DNA of 59,677 nucleotides from a virus: positions 1 to 59,677 of IMG/VR virus record IMGVR_UViG_3300025009_000014, one strand, 5' to 3'. A program made the translations under genes and the position numbers. The notes under the pieces were generated by a model. That model was not told the origin of the DNA, made no database searches, and was given only the letters and a program-made list of their open reading frames with translations. Below, piece by piece: positions 56,893 to 59,677 of this stretch. Positions within the stretch are counted from its first letter, which is position 1. Every line of letters begins with the position of its first letter.

Positions 56893-57044
56893 GATATGTT
56901 TTCTTTATTTTCTTTTGAATTTTCTGTATTCCACATCGTCCAGGCGATGTTTATGACGGTCCAAAGACAAAACAGCACAAAGATAACAATGGCTATCCAT
57001 ATCCGTCCGAAACATTCGTTATAATAAACCGTATAGTCTGCCAT
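56889..57044 (-). CDS. 51-residue holin-like membrane protein
   Basis: ATG 57044 to TGA 56889. One strong span near residues 14-36 (IWIAIVIFVLFCLWTVIN), short soluble head and charged tail. Its position at the front of the spanin pair and amidase fits a single-span holin. Coupled to the next gene by ATGA. Confidence 0.6.
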   Translation of the reverse strand: MADYTVYYNECFGRIWIAIVIFVLFCLWTVINIAWTMWNTENSKENKENIS

Positions 57045-57057
57045 GTGTTTAATTTAA

Positions 57058-57089
57058 AATGTGGACGGCAAATAGATACCGCCCACATT
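57058..57089 (-). terminator. Terminator after paralogue B
   Basis: aatgtgg at 57058-57064 pairs with ccacatt at 57083-57089, with a further CGG / CCG pair inside. On the minus strand it is followed by TTTTAAATT. It ends the gene at 57094. Confidence 0.7.
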
Positions 57090-57093
57090 GATT

Positions 57094-57525
57094 TTAATTG
57101 AACAATTTTTTGATTTTCTTCAACATATCCCTTACGGCACGGTATGAAAAAATAATCTCTATCATTTCTTCCCTCGGGATCACTTCGTTGTAAGAAATAA
57201 AAGCAAGCATTACGTCATGAAAATTTTCCATGATGTTTTCAGGGCTGTCGTGTTCGAGAAGTTCTCTGATGATTTTTTCTGCCTTTAAGGCTTTTGCAAT
57301 TGCTGTGTTGTTGTCGTTTGTGGTTGGCATACCAAATAATTTAGGATTAAAATAAAGAGGGAAGTCACCGCCAACCAATTCCATGCGGAGCATAGAAACG
57401 ACTTCGGGACTTTCACCCGTTTGCTTCCCAAATAATGTTTCCGAGTTGTTTGTGGAGTATGCTCCATAGAATATAAAATTGATTGGCACCACAAACATAT
57501 ATAATATTATGAATACTGACTTCAT
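57094..57525 (-). CDS. Secreted/membrane small protein, paralogue B
   Basis: A 143-residue protein with an N-terminal hydrophobic segment (about 4-22). Its C-terminal 54 residues are nearly the same as those of the gene at 30406, while the first 85 align only loosely. In both, a hairpin follows the gene. Fast change in the exposed part with a constant tail suggests selection on the N-terminal half, or conversion of the tail. Function unknown. Confidence 0.7.
   Translation of the reverse strand: MKSVFIILYMFVVPINFIFYGAYSTNNSETLFGKQTGESPEVVSMLRMELVGGDFPLYFNPKLFGMPTTNDNNTAIAKALKAEKIIRELLEHDSPENIMENFHDVMLAFISYNEVIPREEMIEIIFSYRAVRDMLKKIKKLFN
57103..57264. repeat. 162-bp duplicated segment, copy 2
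   Basis: Matches 30427-30588 at 158 of 162 positions by my count. It encodes the constant C-terminal module of this gene pair. Confidence 0.9.
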
Positions 57526-57539
57526 TTTTTGTATTTTTT

Positions 57540-58190
57540 TTAAAACAATTCCATAACAATCGGTTGGTTAAAGACATGCTGCAATACTTCTTTCGGGTAC
57601 ACATTTACTTTGCCGAACCTCGGATCAAATGTTTCATCTATATTGTATCCTTTTTGCTTGCATATCATCGATGCCCTTTGTCCCAACAAAGCGGCCAATT
57701 TCAAACCTACCTTTATATTTTGTACCGATGCCCACCCGGCTATCGTGTAATATTCAGGCCGGGTAATGCTTTTTGCCTTTAATTCGGTCACGTCGCTTTT
57801 GATTTCATCGAGTTCTGCCTGTTGTTCCCTCATGTTCTTGATCGTGAGTTCCAATATATCGATCGTTTTTAAAGGCTTTTCCGATTCTTTCAGTTTCTTT
57901 TCGACATCGATAAAGTATTTTCTTATCTTTTCACCTGTTTCGGTTCTGGCCAACATGCTTAATTTCTTTGCAAAATCAATTGAAAGTGCAAAATCATATG
58001 TTTCATTTCCCCTCATACTTAGTATGAAGGTAACCCAATCTTCATTTTCAATTGCAAATTGGTTGTCAACAATATTTTTCTTATACCATTTAGCCTAATT
58101 AGCTTTATTGTAGCCCAATTTTTCATATAGTTCTCTGGCTGAAACAGCCTTTCTCCCGTTGTGTTCCGTAATTTTGATTAATTCATTCAT
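57540..58190 (-). pseudogene. AntA-type antirepressor with an in-frame TAG
   Basis: The full frame runs from ATG 58190 (MNELIKITE) to 57540, 217 codons, with a single TAG at codon 32 (58097-58095). The text on both sides fits AntA: VSARELYEKLGYNKAN before it, then AKWYKKNIVDNQFAIENEDW and YDFALSIDFAKKLSMLARTE after. The residue at the stop is usually tryptophan (NKxxW-type), so TGG to TAG is the likely change. Downstream starts such as ATG 58016 would give a 158-residue product lacking the N-terminal core. TAG ends other genes here, so recoding is unlikely. Antirepressors lift phage repression, so the loss could favour lysogeny. Confidence 0.8.
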
Positions 58191-58221
58191 GGCATTTGTA
58201 TTTGTTAAAATGTTAGATATT

Positions 58222-59677
58222 TCATTTATCTCCCACTTGGTGGGAGTTGGTTAATAAAAAGTTATTCTTTTTATAATCAACATTATAAATCTTGATAAAA
58301 TACTGCAAAAACCTGTAATTGTCTGAATTATGCTCCGAACGGATGCGCATCAACCCCTCTTTGTCTAAATATACCCTGCAATGTGCCTGAAATTCTTTGG
58401 TCATGTGAAGTCCGAAATTAGCTTTGATATTGATCAGTTTTTCCACGATCTTTATAGCGGATCCGAACTGCTTTTCGCTTATGGTCCTCTGTGCTTTCAC
58501 GTGCATCTCGTTTTTTTCGTGCTGCTTTTTGGTAAAATAATCCACGGACTTTTCGAATTTCAGATTTTTATATCCCCCTGAAAGATAGACATTCGGTGCA
58601 ACAAATTGAAAATTGAAGTCAGGGTGCGCCCTCAACCACCTGTTTTTGATATGCATGACCACGTTCTGTAAAAATTGTCTTTGATGTTCAAAATGTTGTA
58701 TTGTACGGCATTTCCCGAAGTATTTAGGATTGGTCACAAGCTCTTGGATCGATTGTAAGACGTATATACGGTAGGGACTGTCAAAATCACGCGGACCGTA
58801 GGATTTTGCCTTGTCCGGAAAGATCACGTTCAACAGGAAGATATAAAACGCTGTCACTGTGTTTTTCTTGAAATGATAAAAATCATGGTCTTTTTTCAGT
58901 TCTTCCGGTGAAAAAGAAGGGGTTTTACGAACCGGCCAAAGCATTTTGTTGATCCTGTTACGGATTTCCCCGTTCATTTGTTCGTCTGCACAAGCGGAAG
59001 CCTTGAAAATTTCGCCGGCAACCTGTTCTTTTTGGTTTTTCTTTTCCTTAACCGATCGGTTGTCGATGATTTTATCAAATTTTTGTCCCGATATGATCAA
59101 ATCGATCTGCTTTTCGCCCTCAACATCCGGTGCGGGGTTTCCATCTTCCCTGTTCTTTTTTAAGTCTATTTGATCAGAAACAAAATTTGCTTGCAAATTT
59201 TCCATTCGATTAAAATCCGAAGGATTTGTTTTATTATTTTTTATAGAAGTATTATATATAGTATAAAAAGAACAGTCTGTTTTTTTACTATTATTAATAT
59301 CTGATTCTAAAGGACTTAGTAAATCGGTTGCGATCTCGCGTAACACCATTAAATCGGGATCGATCAATACGTCGTATTTCATTTTACCCCTCCTCCATTG
59401 GAAGGTTTTTAAGATACCGGCATCCCTCAGCCTATAAAGATATCTTTTGATAGAGGATGCATCCGAACATCTCTTAAACTCTTCGTTTTGCATCGTCATG
59501 TTGATCAAATCCTGTATGGTGATCGAAAACATAAAGGGATGTTTGATAACATCACGGGCTTCCGGGTATTTATTGGAATAATTGTACACCTTTAGCCTTG
59601 CATCCATGAGTGCAACAACACCCATGTAAATTTCCTTATGCTTGAATGTGAGTTTTTTTGAACCCGGGTTGATGAAT
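58222..59677 (-). CDS. Main part of junction-spanning winged-helix protein (possible replication initiator)
   Basis: Continues from the left end (ATG at 249) through the terminal repeat to the stop at 58222, about 525 residues in all. A winged-helix segment is visible soon after the internal MGVVAL: SITIQDLINMTMQNEEF, then SIKRYLYRLRDAGILKTFQW and a wing ending KYDVLIDP. The middle is acidic and loose; the last 250 residues are a second folded basic region with FHFEHQ-like and HNSDNYRFLQYF parts. The wHTH plus location beside an inverted repeat fits a phage or plasmid replication initiator, but no known family was identified. Confidence 0.7.
   Translation of the reverse strand, partial: FINPGSKKLTFKHKEIYMGVVALMDARLKVYNYSNKYPEARDVIKHPFMFSITIQDLINMTMQNEEFKRCSDASSIKRYLYRLRDAGILKTFQWRRGKMKYDVLIDPDLMVLREIATDLLSPLESDINNSKKTDCSFYTIYNTSIKNNKTNPSDFNRMENLQANFVSDQIDLKKNREDGNPAPDVEGEKQIDLIISGQKFDKIIDNRSVKEKKNQKEQVAGEIFKASACADEQMNGEIRNRINKMLWPVRKTPSFSPEELKKDHDFYHFKKNTVTAFYIFLLNVIFPDKAKSYGPRDFDSPYRIYVLQSIQELVTNPKYFGKCRTIQHFEHQRQFLQNVVMHIKNRWLRAHPDFNFQFVAPNVYLSGGYKNLKFEKSVDYFTKKQHEKNEMHVKAQRTISEKQFGSAIKIVEKLINIKANFGLHMTKEFQAHCRVYLDKEGLMRIRSEHNSDNYRFLQYFIKIYNVDYKKNNFLLTNSHQVGDK
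59551..59677. repeat. Terminal direct repeat, right copy (circular join)
   Basis: Identical to 1-127. Removing one copy leaves a 59,550-bp circle. It lies wholly inside the coding region of the junction gene. Confidence 0.93.

Noticed and set aside
57540-58190. Reassignment of TAG to an amino acid, as in some gut phages
   Set aside because: TAG ends otherwise intact genes at 3579, 7138 and 28616, and only one long frame is interrupted by it.
1-59677. tRNA or rRNA genes
   Set aside because: I saw no tRNA-like or rRNA-like segment in the intergenic regions I read, though I could not run a covariance search.

Overview
The window looks like one complete circular element. Its first 127 bases recur exactly as its last 127 (1-127 = 59551-59677), and one gene reads unbroken across the join, so the real molecule is probably 59,550 bp. 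The host is probably a member of Bacteroidota. Several upstream regions carry the TTTG / TAnnTTTG promoter form of that phylum, the integrase has its typical arm-binding domain, and there is a BACON-domain lipoprotein. The standard code is used: TAG ends several intact genes. Nearly all genes lie on the minus strand; the exceptions are a repressor module (899-1614) and a lipoprotein (8683-9273).

Layout. (1) 58222-59677 plus 1-249: a winged-helix protein that may be the replication initiator. (2) 392-1614: a divergent lysogeny-like switch. (3) 1611-4933: small accessory genes (zinc ribbons, YopX, HNH) with intergenic inverted repeats, one of them attC-like. (4) 4937-8405: a frameshifted cytosine methylase, a DnaA-domain-IV-like protein and a membrane protein with a cytoplasmic HTH. 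(5) 8683-12554: BACON lipoprotein, tyrosine integrase, a possible attP region, and a ParB-like / PAPS-reductase-like pair. (6) 12647-27887: a long virion-like operon with a putative capsid protein, about twenty small single-membrane-span proteins, muramidase, CHAP and peptidoglycan-binding proteins, a zincin, a Prim-Pol, a sialidase-like propeller and a LamG protein. (7) 28103-32788: small genes, a radical-SAM-like protein and the packaging-type ATPase. (8) 32800-38479: a glycan island of glycosyltransferases and methyltransferases. (9) 38486-52656: unknown proteins, then a helicase-kinase giant, a ParB-domain protein and an N6-adenine methylase. (10) 52771-58190: small genes, a lysis cassette (amidase, spanin-like pair, holin-like protein) and a nonsense-interrupted antirepressor.

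Interpretation. I see no large terminase, portal, tail tube or tape measure. Instead there is a soluble FtsK/HerA/A32-type ATPase, two proteins that appear to share a beta-rich domain (one membrane-anchored), many tiny membrane proteins with lysine-rich tails, and wall hydrolases with membrane anchors. The best reading is a temperate, tailless, membrane-containing phage, far larger than the 10-20 kb bacterial viruses of that kind I know. Replication probably leans on the host, since I see no DNA polymerase or replicative helicase. Capsid assignments rest on my hand alignment and gene context, not on a database search.
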